From: Conyzicola nivalis
Lineage (GTDB): Bacteria; Actinomycetota; Actinomycetes; Actinomycetales; Microbacteriaceae
NCBI RefSeq assembly: GCF_014639655.1
Contig: NZ_BMGB01000001.1
Location: forward strand, 1,318,882-1,382,881
Direction of reading: 5' to 3'
DNA: 64,000 bases
The notes under the pieces are model-generated. The model saw nothing but the letters and a program-made list of their open reading frames with translations. It ran no database searches and was not told the DNA's origin. Below are positions 44,311-52,631 of the stretch, one piece after another. How positions within the stretch are numbered: the first letter of the stretch is position 1; each line of letters starts with the position of its first letter. The translations under genes and the position numbers were made by a program.

Positions 44311-45588
44311 GTGAGCGGCGCCAGCTCGGCCGCATCCTCGATCGATCTCTCGAAGCGAGACCTCACCCTCGACATCGCGCGCGTGTTCTGCGTGGTGCTC
44401 GTCGTGATCATCCACCTGTTGATGATCGGTGTCGGGTTCGACGAGGCGGGCGCGCTCGTCGTGAGCCGGCCCCTCGAAGAGCAGCCCTGGTTCGCCTACG
44501 CGACCTGGGCCGGCCAGATCATGCCCCTGTTCTTCGTGGTCGGCGGCTTCGCCAGCCTCACCGCGTGGCGCAGTCTGAACCGCCGCGGCGGCGGTGCGGC
44601 CCAATACGTGCGCAACCGGGTACTGCGCCTCGCCCAGCCCGCACTGCCGCTCTTCCTCTTCTACGTCGTCGTCATCGGCGGCGCCCGGCTGCTGGGCGTC
44701 GACCCCCAGCTGCTCGACGTCGTGATCGTCGGGGCGGGGCTTCCGCTCTGGTTCCTCGCCGCCTATGCGCTCTGTCAGGCGTTCGTTCCGTTGATGGCCG
44801 GATGGCACGCGAAGGCCCCGCGCGCGACCGTCGCGGTGCTGTTGCTGGGAGCAATCCTCGTCGACACCCTGCGCTACACGACGGGCATCACCGAGTTCGG
44901 TCTCATCAACCTGTTCTTCGTCTGGCTGCTGGTTCAACAGATCGGATTCTGGTACGCCGACGGCTGGTTCGCCGCCCGCTCGGCGTGGCAGCTCGCCCTC
45001 ATCGCGATCGTCTCGTACGCCACGCTGGTCCCGTTCACCATGGTCGGCCCGTACAACGACGACATGCTCACGAACCTCAACCCGCCGACGCTGCCCCTCG
45101 TAGCCCTCGCACTCGCGCAGGCGTGCGTGCTGCGCCTCATCCGTCCCGCGCTCGCCGCGCTGATGAACACCCACGTCGCGCGGGCCGTCGTGTTCGTGAT
45201 CGGCACCCGGCTCATGACCATCTACCTGTGGCACCTGCCGCTCATCATCGTGCTCAGCGGTGTCGCGCTGCTCATCCCCGGGGCGAGCCCGCCGCCCGGC
45301 AGCGAGTCGTGGTGGCTCACCCGCCCGGTGTTCTTCGTGATCGTGGCCGTCGCGCTGTTCGGTCTCTCGTTCCTCGTCGCCCGCTGGGAGGCACCGCGCG
45401 AGGTGGGTGACACCCCGCCCGGCTACATCGTGGGCATCGCCGCGGCGCTCACGTTCATCCCCGCCTTCTGCGTGATGCAGTGGTTCCTCGACTTCCCGCT
45501 GGCGGTTCTCGGCTCGCTCTGCCTCGGCGCCGCCGTCCTTTTGCTCGGCCGCTGGCCGGCCAGGGTGCGGGAGCGGGTGGACGCGTGA
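44311..45588 (+). CDS. Acyltransferase 3 family membrane protein
   Basis: Protein of 425 aa with ten or so membrane helices. Early motifs: LTLDIARVFCVVLVVIIHLL (with the family's His) and PLFFVVGGFASLTAWRSL; later LWFLAAYALCQAFVPLMAGW and IYLWHLPLIIVLSGV. Family members O-acylate polysaccharides, lipids or macrolides from cytoplasmic acyl-CoA. GTG 44311; no strong ribosome binding site. The stop overlaps the following serine hydrolase (GTGA), so the two are coupled and may act on one cell-envelope compound. Confidence 0.82.
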   Translation: MSGASSAASSIDLSKRDLTLDIARVFCVVLVVIIHLLMIGVGFDEAGALVVSRPLEEQPWFAYATWAGQIMPLFFVVGGFASLTAWRSLNRRGGGAAQYVRNRVLRLAQPALPLFLFYVVVIGGARLLGVDPQLLDVVIVGAGLPLWFLAAYALCQAFVPLMAGWHAKAPRATVAVLLLGAILVDTLRYTTGITEFGLINLFFVWLLVQQIGFWYADGWFAARSAWQLALIAIVSYATLVPFTMVGPYNDDMLTNLNPPTLPLVALALAQACVLRLIRPALAALMNTHVARAVVFVIGTRLMTIYLWHLPLIIVLSGVALLIPGASPPPGSESWWLTRPVFFVIVAVALFGLSFLVARWEAPREVGDTPPGYIVGIAAALTFIPAFCVMQWFLDFPLAVLGSLCLGAAVLLLGRWPARVRERVDA

Positions 45589-47006
45589 CCCTCCCGCGCA
45601 GCACGCCGGAGGCCCAGGGCGTCTCCTCCGCCGCGATCGGCCGCTTCGTCGACGCCCTCGAGCGAAACCTGCACGACGTGCACAGCATGATGCTCGTGCG
45701 ACACGGCCACGTGATCGCCGAGGGCTGGTGGGCGCCCTACCGCGCCGACCTGCCGCATTCGCTGTTCTCGATCAGCAAGAGTTTCGTCTCCACCGCCGTC
45801 GGCTTCGCGGTCGACGAGGGTCTGCTGTCCCTCGACGACCGCGTGGTCGCGCTGCTGCCCGACGACCTCCCCGAGGCCGTCGGCGACAACCTGGCCGCCA
45901 TGCGCGTGCGTCACCTGCTGACGATGAAGTCGGGGCATTCCGTCGACACGGTGGACGCGACATCCGGACCCGATCAGAACTGGTCGAGGGCGATCCTCGC
46001 CCTCCCGGTCGAGCACACCCCCGGCGCGACCTTCGTCTACAACTCGGGCGCCACCTACCTGTTGTCGGCGATCCTGCAGCGCGTCACGGGCGGGCGCGTG
46101 CTCGACTACCTGACTCCGCGGCTGTTCGGGCCGCTCGCCATCGTCGGTGCGACGTGGGAGCAGTGCCCGCGCGGCATCGACGTGGGCGGCTGGGGTCTAA
46201 GCATCACGACCGAGGACATCGCCGTTTTCGGCGAGACCTACCTTCGCGACGGGACGTTCGAGGGACGGCAGGTCGTGCCCGCCGAGTGGGTGCGCGCGGC
46301 GACGACGGCCCAGGTGGAGAATGCGGAGTCGGCAACGGTCGAGGACAACGCCCAGGGCTACGGATTCCAGTTCTGGCGCAGCAGGCACAACACCTACCGG
46401 GCCGACGGCGCCTTCGGCCAGTGGTCGATCGCGATGCCCGAGCAGGACGCGCTGCTCGTCATCACCGGCGGGCTCGACGATCCGCACGCCCTGAACACGG
46501 TGTGGGACCACCTGTTGCCGGTTCTGGGCGGCGATGAGAGAGCTCCGGATGCGACCGGGGCGGCGGCGCTCGCCGACAGGCTCGGCACACTGTCGCTCGC
46601 CCTGCCCGACGGCGAGCCGCACTCCCCCACCGCGGCCCGGGTCTCGGGCGCCCGCTTCACCCTGCCGAGAAACTCGCTCGGGCTGCGCTCCGTGTCCCTC
46701 GACTTGGACGGCGGCGACGCGCGGCTCACCGTCGTCGACGGACGCGGCACCGACGTGATCGCCTGCACGGCCGGCGGGTGGACGCCGGGCGAGTCGGCGC
46801 TGCTCGCCGACGGTCCCGCACCCGTCGCGGCCGCCGGAGCGTGGGCCGACGACGACTCGTACGTCGTCACCCTCTTCCTCACGACGACGCCGTTCTCGCT
46901 GACCCTCGTGTTCGACTTCCGCGACGACGAGGTGACGCTCACGATCGAGCAGAACGTGTCATTCGGACCCACGCGCCTGCTGCACACCGTCGGGCGGCGC
47001 TGCTAG
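45585..47006 (+). CDS. Serine hydrolase, beta-lactamase class C type
   Basis: Protein of 473 aa. Nucleophile motif SLFSISKSFVSTAVGFAVDE (S-x-x-K), second site ATFVYNSGATYLLSAIL (Y-x-S/N) and WSIAMPEQDALLVITGG for the third region. No signal peptide, so it should stay inside or be exported by another way. The last 150 residues form a beta-rich lobe typical of the EstB/DD-peptidase-like group. Its substrate may be an ester or D-amino-acid compound; a role with the coupled acyltransferase is inferred. GTG 45585 overlaps the acyltransferase stop. Confidence 0.8.
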   Translation: MTLPRSTPEAQGVSSAAIGRFVDALERNLHDVHSMMLVRHGHVIAEGWWAPYRADLPHSLFSISKSFVSTAVGFAVDEGLLSLDDRVVALLPDDLPEAVGDNLAAMRVRHLLTMKSGHSVDTVDATSGPDQNWSRAILALPVEHTPGATFVYNSGATYLLSAILQRVTGGRVLDYLTPRLFGPLAIVGATWEQCPRGIDVGGWGLSITTEDIAVFGETYLRDGTFEGRQVVPAEWVRAATTAQVENAESATVEDNAQGYGFQFWRSRHNTYRADGAFGQWSIAMPEQDALLVITGGLDDPHALNTVWDHLLPVLGGDERAPDATGAAALADRLGTLSLALPDGEPHSPTAARVSGARFTLPRNSLGLRSVSLDLDGGDARLTVVDGRGTDVIACTAGGWTPGESALLADGPAPVAAAGAWADDDSYVVTLFLTTTPFSLTLVFDFRDDEVTLTIEQNVSFGPTRLLHTVGRRC

Positions 47007-47019
47007 CGAGAATCCACTT

Positions 47020-47034
47020 GTGGACAGTGTCCAC
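47020..47034. promoter_or_regulatory. Palindrome before the efflux-pump gene, candidate operator
   Basis: GTGGACA-G-TGTCCAC, a perfect 7-bp inverted repeat 13 bp past the serine-hydrolase stop and 156 bp before the MFS start. Size and position fit a TetR or MarR operator. The rest of 47007-47189 shows nothing else of note. Confidence 0.4.
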
Positions 47035-47189
47035 TTTGTGCCACTGTATTCGCATGTCCAATCAGGAATAAAGACTCCCTCAAACTCGCTGCACCCTCAG
47101 ACGCACGATTACGCGTGAATTCGCACCGCGGCATCCGGGTACCGTCGCCCGCCCTCCACATCAGCCCTCTTGCAGGACAGGACACCCTT

Positions 47190-48674
47190 TTGTCAGAAAC
47201 AATCACCGCTTCGGCGGCGCCCGACTCGGCCGCCGCGATCGAAGAGAAGCGCATCGGCGCTCGCAACACCCTCGCCATCACGATCCTGCTGGTATCGACC
47301 TTCGTCGTGATCCTCAACGAGACCATCATGAGCGTGGCACTGCCGCATCTCATGGAAGACCTCGAGATCACCGCCAGCGCGGCGCAGTGGCTGACCACCG
47401 CCTTCCTGCTCACGATGGCCGTCGTCATCCCGATCACCGGCTTCCTGCTGCAGCGCTTCAGCACGCGTGGGATCTTCATCACCGCGATGACCATCTTCAG
47501 CGTCGGCACCCTGATCGCCGCGATCGCCCCCGGCTTCGAGGTGCTGCTCGTCGCCCGCGTCGTGCAGGCCGTCGGTACCGCGATCATGATCCCGCTGCTG
47601 TTCACGACCGTGCTGACCCTCGTCCCCGAGCACAACCGCGGACGCATCATGGGCAACATCTCGATCGTCATCTCGGTGGCACCCGCCGTCGGCCCGACGA
47701 TCTCCGGCCTCATCCTGAGCGTGCTCGACTGGCGCTGGATGTTCATCATCGTGCTGCCCATCGCCGTCGTCGCCCTGCTGCTCGGCGCGATGCGCATCCC
47801 GAACGTCTCCGAGACGCGCAAGACGCCGCTCGACGTGCTGTCAGTGATCCTCGCGGCGTTCGGCTTCGGCGGAATCGTCTTCGGCCTCAGCAACCTGGGC
47901 ACGGCCGTCGGCGGCATCACCGCGGTCGAGGCGTGGGCGCCGCTCGCGATCGGCCTCGTCTCCCTCGCGCTGTTCATCGTGCGCCAGCTCGGCCTGCAGA
48001 AGCGGGACGTTGCGCTGCTCGACCTGCGCACCTTCAAGACGCGGTCGTTCTCGATCTCGATCGGCCTCGTGATGATCAGCATGATCTCGCTGTTCGGCAC
48101 GCTCATCCTGCTGCCGCTCTACACGCAGGACGTGCTCGGCCTCGACACCCTGACCACCGGGCTGCTCCTGCTGCCCGGCGGTCTCATCATGGGTCTGCTC
48201 GCGCCGTTCGTCGGCCGCCTGTACGACCGCCAGGGTCCGACCGCGCTCGTGATCGCCGGTTCGGTCATCGTCAGCCTCGCGCTCTGGGGCATGACGATGC
48301 TCGGCGAGAACACCGAGATCTGGTGGGTGCTCGTGGCCCACGTCGGTCTCAGCATCGGCCTCGCGCTGCTGTTCACCCCGCTCTTCACCTCGGGGCTCGC
48401 CGGTCTCGCGCCCAAGATGTACTCGCACGGCAGCGCCATCCTCAGCACGGTGCAGCAGCTTGCCGGCGCCTCGGGCATCGCGTTGTTCATCACGGTGCTG
48501 TCGTCGCGCGCGGCGAACATGATGGCCGACGGCTCGACCGAGGTCGCGGCCACCGCCGCCGGCATCCACTCGGCCTTCATCTACGGCGCGATCATCTCGC
48601 TCGTCGCTATCCCGCTGGCGTTCTTCGTGCGCAAGCCGGCGTCGAACGGTGCGCAGGCGCCCGTCGGGCACTAG
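47190..48674 (+). CDS. DHA2-family MFS drug/H+ antiporter
   Basis: Efflux transporter of 494 aa with 14 membrane segments, the DHA2 (EmrB/QacA) layout. Motifs: FVVILNETIMSVALPHLMED, SAAQWLTTAFLLTMAVVIPI, GTAIMIPLLFTTVLTLVPEH and GRIMGNISIVISVAPAVGPT (antiporter motif C). It exports drugs or metabolites with proton exchange; substrate unknown. TTG 47190 is used since GCAGGACA lies 5-9 nt upstream; the frame extends to 47115 without a ribosome binding site. A palindrome upstream may be an operator. Confidence 0.88.
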   Translation: MSETITASAAPDSAAAIEEKRIGARNTLAITILLVSTFVVILNETIMSVALPHLMEDLEITASAAQWLTTAFLLTMAVVIPITGFLLQRFSTRGIFITAMTIFSVGTLIAAIAPGFEVLLVARVVQAVGTAIMIPLLFTTVLTLVPEHNRGRIMGNISIVISVAPAVGPTISGLILSVLDWRWMFIIVLPIAVVALLLGAMRIPNVSETRKTPLDVLSVILAAFGFGGIVFGLSNLGTAVGGITAVEAWAPLAIGLVSLALFIVRQLGLQKRDVALLDLRTFKTRSFSISIGLVMISMISLFGTLILLPLYTQDVLGLDTLTTGLLLLPGGLIMGLLAPFVGRLYDRQGPTALVIAGSVIVSLALWGMTMLGENTEIWWVLVAHVGLSIGLALLFTPLFTSGLAGLAPKMYSHGSAILSTVQQLAGASGIALFITVLSSRAANMMADGSTEVAATAAGIHSAFIYGAIISLVAIPLAFFVRKPASNGAQAPVGH

Positions 48675-48687
48675 GCGCACATACGCT

Positions 48688-48747
48688 GATTGAGCCTGTC
48701 GAAATCCCTTGCGAGTTGCTCGCTCGGGGATTTCGACAGGCTCAATC
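48688..48747. repeat. REP-type inverted repeat between convergent genes
   Basis: Perfect 21-bp arms, GATTGAGCCTGTCGAAATCCC at 48688-48708 and its complement at 48727-48747, with an 18-base loop. The same family (TTGAGC-C/T-TGTCGAAATCCC) recurs at 58707-58762. It lies where the efflux gene and the opposite gene converge and could end transcription both ways. Confidence 0.85.
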
Positions 48748-48758
48748 GGCGTTAACGG

Positions 48759-49091
48759 CTACGACAGGTCGACGCGTCGCCCGAGCCCGAATTCCTCGGC
48801 CTCGTCGTCGGTGACCATCGCGTAGACGCCCGCGGGCACGCCGGGCAGGTCAGCGATGCGCGCTGCGATCGCCAGCAGTCGGTCTTCGGATGCCGCGTTG
48901 ATGAGAAACACGTACACGTCGCCGAACTCGCCGCCGTCGTCGTAGAGGGCGGCCTCGCCGCGCTCGTCAAGTTCGGTGATGTAGTCCATGACCTCGTCGA
49001 TCCACGGGAACGGGTCTTCACCCTCCGGCAGCCCGATCAGCGGGGTCAGCGGAACGTGGATCTCCACGACGGAATTCGAAATCTCGGAAAT
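48759..49091 (-). CDS. Hypothetical protein with probable ATT start
   Basis: Protein of 110 aa with acidic, soluble character: EIHVPLTPLIGLPEGEDPFP, WIDEVMDYITELDERGEAAL, GDVYVFLINAASEDRLLAIA. Family not recognised. The frame has no ATG; GTG 49067 has no ribosome binding site, but 24 nt upstream a perfect AGGAGG stands 5 nt before an in-frame ATT (49091), giving MSEISNSVVEIHVPL. I therefore set the start at ATT. Only infC and a few other genes are known with such starts. Convergent with the efflux pump gene. Confidence 0.65.
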   Translation of the reverse strand: MSEISNSVVEIHVPLTPLIGLPEGEDPFPWIDEVMDYITELDERGEAALYDDGGEFGDVYVFLINAASEDRLLAIAARIADLPGVPAGVYAMVTDDEAEEFGLGRRVDLS

Positions 49092-49161
49092 GGTGTCCTC
49101 CTGGGTACGGCTTCCAGCCTAGGCGCAGCGTGTGTCCGAGGTGTCGCGTAGCGTGAGGCGA

Positions 49162-50253
49162 ATGGGCGCCATGAACGAACTGATCGATGCGGATGCCGTG
49201 GCCGGCCTCCGCGCGCGTCTCGCCTCCGCCGCGCCCGGCCTCGACTTCCCGGCTCTCGCCCACGTCGCCGCGGGTTTCGCCGACGCGTCGCTGCGCCAGC
49301 GCACCGATCTGGTGAGCGCCGCCCTGCTGGCCGACCTGCCGGCGGATTACCCCGGGGCGGCCGCCGTCTTCCGTTCCGCCCTCGCCGACCCGGCATTCGC
49401 CGGCTGGACCATCTGGCCCGTCGGCGAGACGGTCACCACCCTCGGCCTCGCGCAGCCGCAGCACTTCGCCGACGCGCTCGGGCTGCTCGCCGAGCTGACG
49501 CCCCGGCTCACCTCGGAGTTCCCGATCCGCCGCCTGCTCGACCACGACATCGACGCCGCGCTTCCCATCGTGCAGTCGTGGACCACGCACCCCGACCCGC
49601 ACGTGCGCCGGCTCGCGAGCGAGGGCACCCGCGTGTTCCTGCCGTGGGCGATCCGCGTGCCGTCGCTGCACGCCCGCCCCGAGGCCACGGTGCCGATCCT
49701 CGACGCGCTGTACCGCGACGAGAGCGACTACGTGCGGCGGTCGGTCGCCAACCACCTCAACGATCTGGCCAGGCAGAACCCCGGACTCGTGGTCGAGGTG
49801 GCGTCGCGGTGGCTGGCCGCCCCCGACGAGAACACCGCCTGGGTCGTCAGGCACGGGCTGCGCACGCTCGTGAAGAAGGCGCACCCCGGCGCCCTCGGCC
49901 TGCTCGGGTTCGCGCCGGTCACGGTGAGCGTGAGCGACCCGGTGCTCGATTCGCCCGTGGTCACCCTGCCGGGCAACCTCGGTTTCCGGTTCATCCTGAC
50001 CAACGACGGCGCGACGACCGAGCGCATGGCTGTCGACTACGTCGTGCACTTTATGAAGAGCAACGGGCGGCAGGCCGAGAAGGTGTTCAAACTCGCCGCG
50101 GCGACGCTCGCTCCAGGCGAGAGCGTGATCATCTCGAAGCGGCACGGGCTGCGGCAGATGACGACCCGCGTGCACTACGCCGGAACGCACACCCTCGAAC
50201 TGCAGATCAACGGCGAGCGTCACACCCGCACCGACTTCGAGGTCGTGCTCTAG
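49162..50253 (+). CDS. DNA alkylation repair protein-like (HEAT-repeat)
   Basis: Protein of 363 aa like the AlkD/AlkC glycosylases, HEAT-repeat enzymes that remove alkylated bases. Motifs: HFADALGLLAELTPRLTSEF, VQSWTTHPDPHVRRLASEGT, DESDYVRRSVANHLNDLARQ, ENTAWVVRHGLRTLVKKAHP. The last 110 residues (LGFAPVTVSVSDP to FEVVL) form a beta-sandwich extra domain. No SOS box is seen here. ATG 49162 follows TAGCGT by 7 nt. Confidence 0.82.
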   Translation: MGAMNELIDADAVAGLRARLASAAPGLDFPALAHVAAGFADASLRQRTDLVSAALLADLPADYPGAAAVFRSALADPAFAGWTIWPVGETVTTLGLAQPQHFADALGLLAELTPRLTSEFPIRRLLDHDIDAALPIVQSWTTHPDPHVRRLASEGTRVFLPWAIRVPSLHARPEATVPILDALYRDESDYVRRSVANHLNDLARQNPGLVVEVASRWLAAPDENTAWVVRHGLRTLVKKAHPGALGLLGFAPVTVSVSDPVLDSPVVTLPGNLGFRFILTNDGATTERMAVDYVVHFMKSNGRQAEKVFKLAAATLAPGESVIISKRHGLRQMTTRVHYAGTHTLELQINGERHTRTDFEVVL

Positions 50254-50305
50254 CTTTCGACGTCGCTCCGAGGCGTCGCCGGTCGGCGCGGCCTACGCTG
50301 AAGTC

Positions 50306-50917
50306 ATGCCCCGCACCGTTCTCCGCTTCCACGGCCGCATCGCCGGATTCGGCACCGGATCGGGCGTGCGTCTCGTCGTCGGCATGTGGCCGCGGTCGCC
50401 GCTCGGCAGCTTCGCCGACGTCATGGTGGAGCGGGCCGACGGGCACCGCATCCTGCTCGCGCCGAGCGACGCCGTCGCCGAATTCGTCGGCGCGACCTAC
50501 GTGTTCGACGAGGTGCGCATCGTGCCGGTGGCCTACTCGCGCATCGGCCGAGAGATCACCGTCACGGCCGGCCCGCTGAGCGCGCGGTTCACCGTGGGAA
50601 CGATCTCGCCGCTCGGCCGGCTGTTGCGGCTCGTGCCGCGCGGCATCGCGACGCGTCCGGGATGGCTGCGGCTCATCGACCCGGTGGCGCGGGTGCTCGT
50701 ACCCGGCGCCCGCACGGCGGGTTCGGCCGGTCAGGGTCGGCGCGAGTACTACGGCGTCACGTCGGCGCGCGCCATCACCGGAATCACCGCCACCTGGGAC
50801 GGCGACGACCTCGGCGCCCTGGAACGGCTGCACCCGCCGGTGCGGTTCGGGTTCGGGTCGGCCCCCGCGTCGCCGCACATCGTCGAGGTCGTCACGACGA
50901 TCGTCGAGCAGGGTTAG
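50306..50917 (+). CDS. Hypothetical protein
   Basis: Soluble protein of 203 aa: MPRTVLRFHGRIAGFGTGSG, RLVVGMWPRSPLGSFADVMV, TYVFDEVRIVPVAYSRIGRE. Conserved pattern of actinobacterial proteins of unknown role, to my knowledge. No membrane or signal features. ATG 50306 follows TACGCT by 6 nt, so it is most likely leaderless. It lies 52 bp past the alkylation-repair gene and could still be separate. Confidence 0.6.
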   Translation: MPRTVLRFHGRIAGFGTGSGVRLVVGMWPRSPLGSFADVMVERADGHRILLAPSDAVAEFVGATYVFDEVRIVPVAYSRIGREITVTAGPLSARFTVGTISPLGRLLRLVPRGIATRPGWLRLIDPVARVLVPGARTAGSAGQGRREYYGVTSARAITGITATWDGDDLGALERLHPPVRFGFGSAPASPHIVEVVTTIVEQG

Positions 50918-50940
50918 GCAGACTGAACCGGCCGGGCGGC

Positions 50941-51138
50941 GTTCGTGATTCAGGAGCAAAGCTCTGCGGCGCGCTGCACAGCCGCGCCATCACGCCCCTG
51001 AGCTCGGCGGCACTCCGAATCATCCGGAATCACGAACACTCCCCTTCGCAACTCAGGCAGAATCGCGGATGCCGCGGCTCGAGCCGCACGACGGCGGGCC
51101 CACATCGGCACCGCCCGCGCGTCCTGCCTGAGTTGCGA
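50941..51138. repeat. Two tandem long-loop inverted repeats between convergent genes
   Basis: First element: GTTCGTGATTC (50941-50951) and GAATCACGAAC (51027-51037), 75-base loop. Second: TCGCAACTCAGGCAG (51046-51060) and CTGCCTGAGTTGCGA (51124-51138), 63-base loop with an inner GCGGCTCGAGCCGC palindrome. They fill the 242 bp between the genes at 50306 and 51160. No ORF is credible there. Confidence 0.7.
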
Positions 51139-51159
51139 GAACCGGCCGAGCGGCTGCGG

Positions 51160-52023
51160 CTAGGAGGGCGTGACGCCGAACGCGCGCGCGAGCTTGTCGA
51201 TCTTCTGCGCGCGGCCGAGGCGGGGAAGGTCGCTCCCGTCGCGGATGACACGGCCGCGGGCCTCGAAGTCGTCGAGGAAGTCGCGCGCCCAGCTCACATC
51301 GCTCTGCGTCGGACTGATGACCTCGTTGATCACCGGAGTCTGCTCGGGGTCGAGGCACAGCTTGCCGGTGAGCCCGAGGGCCACCGTCATCTGCGACTGC
51401 TCGCGCAGGATCGGATGGCTGCTGCCCACGGTCGGCCCGTCGATCGGTCCGGGCAGGTCGCCGATGCGGCTGGCCACGACCAGGCGCGACCGGGGATACG
51501 CCATGGCGAGGTTGTCGGCGCTCGTGCCGGTGTCGCGGCGGTAGTCACCGCTGCCGAACGCGAGCCGGAACGTTCCGCGGGCCCGCGCGATCGACACGGC
51601 CTCCTCGATGCCGAGCGCCGACTCGATCAGCGCGAGCACGGGCGTGTGGCCGCCGAGGCGGTCGAAGGTCTCGGTGACGTCGGCGGGCGACTCCGTCTTG
51701 GCCAGCATCACGCCGCGCAGGCCCGAGACGCCGGAGAGGGCGTCGACGTCGCCACTCCAGAAGTCGGTCGTGCGGTCGTTGATCCGCACCCAGCCGTCAC
51801 CGCCGCCCGAGAGCCACTCGACGACGTCCTCGCGGGCCTTCGGCTTGAGCTTGGGGTCGACGGCGTCTTCGATATCGAGCACGATCTGGTCGGCGCGCGA
51901 AGCGAACGCCGAGTCGAACGTCTCGGTTCGGGTCGCCGACACGAGCAGCCACGAACGGGCGATTTCGGCGGGGATGGAGTCGCGGCGAGAAACGGAATCT
52001 GGGGCGTGAGGCGTCGTTGTCAT
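51160..52023 (-). CDS. HpcH/HpaI aldolase / CitE-type CoA ester lyase
   Basis: TIM-barrel enzyme of 287 aa. Motifs: RSWLLVSATRTETFDSAFAS, ADQIVLDIEDAVDPKLKPKA (metal-binding Asp/Glu), GVMLAKTESPADVTETF, LALIESALGIEEAVSIARAR and GLTGKLCLDPEQTPVINEVI. This matches the CitE-like/malyl-CoA lyase group, which splits or forms acyl-CoA C-C bonds; the exact substrate is not clear. ATG 52023 (or GTG 52026) has TACTCT 7 nt upstream. First of three minus-strand enzymes in a block. Confidence 0.85.
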   Translation of the reverse strand: MTTTPHAPDSVSRRDSIPAEIARSWLLVSATRTETFDSAFASRADQIVLDIEDAVDPKLKPKAREDVVEWLSGGGDGWVRINDRTTDFWSGDVDALSGVSGLRGVMLAKTESPADVTETFDRLGGHTPVLALIESALGIEEAVSIARARGTFRLAFGSGDYRRDTGTSADNLAMAYPRSRLVVASRIGDLPGPIDGPTVGSSHPILREQSQMTVALGLTGKLCLDPEQTPVINEVISPTQSDVSWARDFLDDFEARGRVIRDGSDLPRLGRAQKIDKLARAFGVTPS

Positions 52024-52047
52024 CACCGCCAGAGTATCGTGCGTCGG

Positions 52048-52629
52048 CTAGGAAGGGCCCTTTCGTTCATTCTGGTAGTCGATCGTGGCGATCCTCCCGT
52101 CATAGCTGCCGACCCGCACGAGGCGCAGGTCGAGGTCGCTGGAACGAGCCGGGAAGGCCGAACGGCCGTGGCCGAGCACCTTCGGCAGCACGGCGAGGCG
52201 CACCGCGTCGACGAGACCCGCGGCGAAGAGGGTGTCGGTGAGGGTGAGACTCCCCCACACGATGAGGTCGCCCGGAAGGTCGCGCTTGAAGCGGCGCACG
52301 GCCTCCGCCGCGTCATCCGACACCACCATCGCCGGCGGATACTCGCCCCAAGGCGCCTCCTCGAGGGTCGTCGACACCACGATCTTGGGCAGCTCGTTGA
52401 TGCGCTGCGCGAGGATCTCCTGATCCGAGTCGGACGTCGGCCAGAAGGTGGCGAACATGCGGTAGGTCGTGGCGCCGAGCAGGATCGCGTCGACGGTTTC
52501 GAGGCGGGAGAGGGTCTCGTTGTCGAGTTCGTCGGAGGGGCCGGAGCCGTCGAACAGCGTGAACTCCCCGCTCTCGTCGCCCGCGAAACCGTCGGCGCTC
52601 ACGAACTGGTGCACGACCAGGTCGCCCAT
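52048..52629 (-). CDS. Dihydrofolate reductase family protein (RibD C-terminal type)
   Basis: Protein of 193 aa in the family of small reductases like YwjB/RibD_C. Motifs: LVVHQFVSADGFAGDESGEF, DAILLGATTYRMFATFWP, PKIVVSTTLEEAPWGEYPPA, LIVWGSLTLTDTLFAAGLVD. It binds NADPH; the substrate is unknown. ATG 52629 follows the stop of the hydrolase gene (52632) by 2 bp, so the two form an operon. Usual family length. Confidence 0.88.
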   Translation of the reverse strand: MGDLVVHQFVSADGFAGDESGEFTLFDGSGPSDELDNETLSRLETVDAILLGATTYRMFATFWPTSDSDQEILAQRINELPKIVVSTTLEEAPWGEYPPAMVVSDDAAEAVRRFKRDLPGDLIVWGSLTLTDTLFAAGLVDAVRLAVLPKVLGHGRSAFPARSSDLDLRLVRVGSYDGRIATIDYQNERKGPS

Positions 52630-52631
52630 GG

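Noticed and set aside
44245-45234. Acyltransferase region read on the minus strand (329 codons)
   Set aside because: Charged, low-complexity product antisense to a multi-helix membrane protein, as always happens in such genes.
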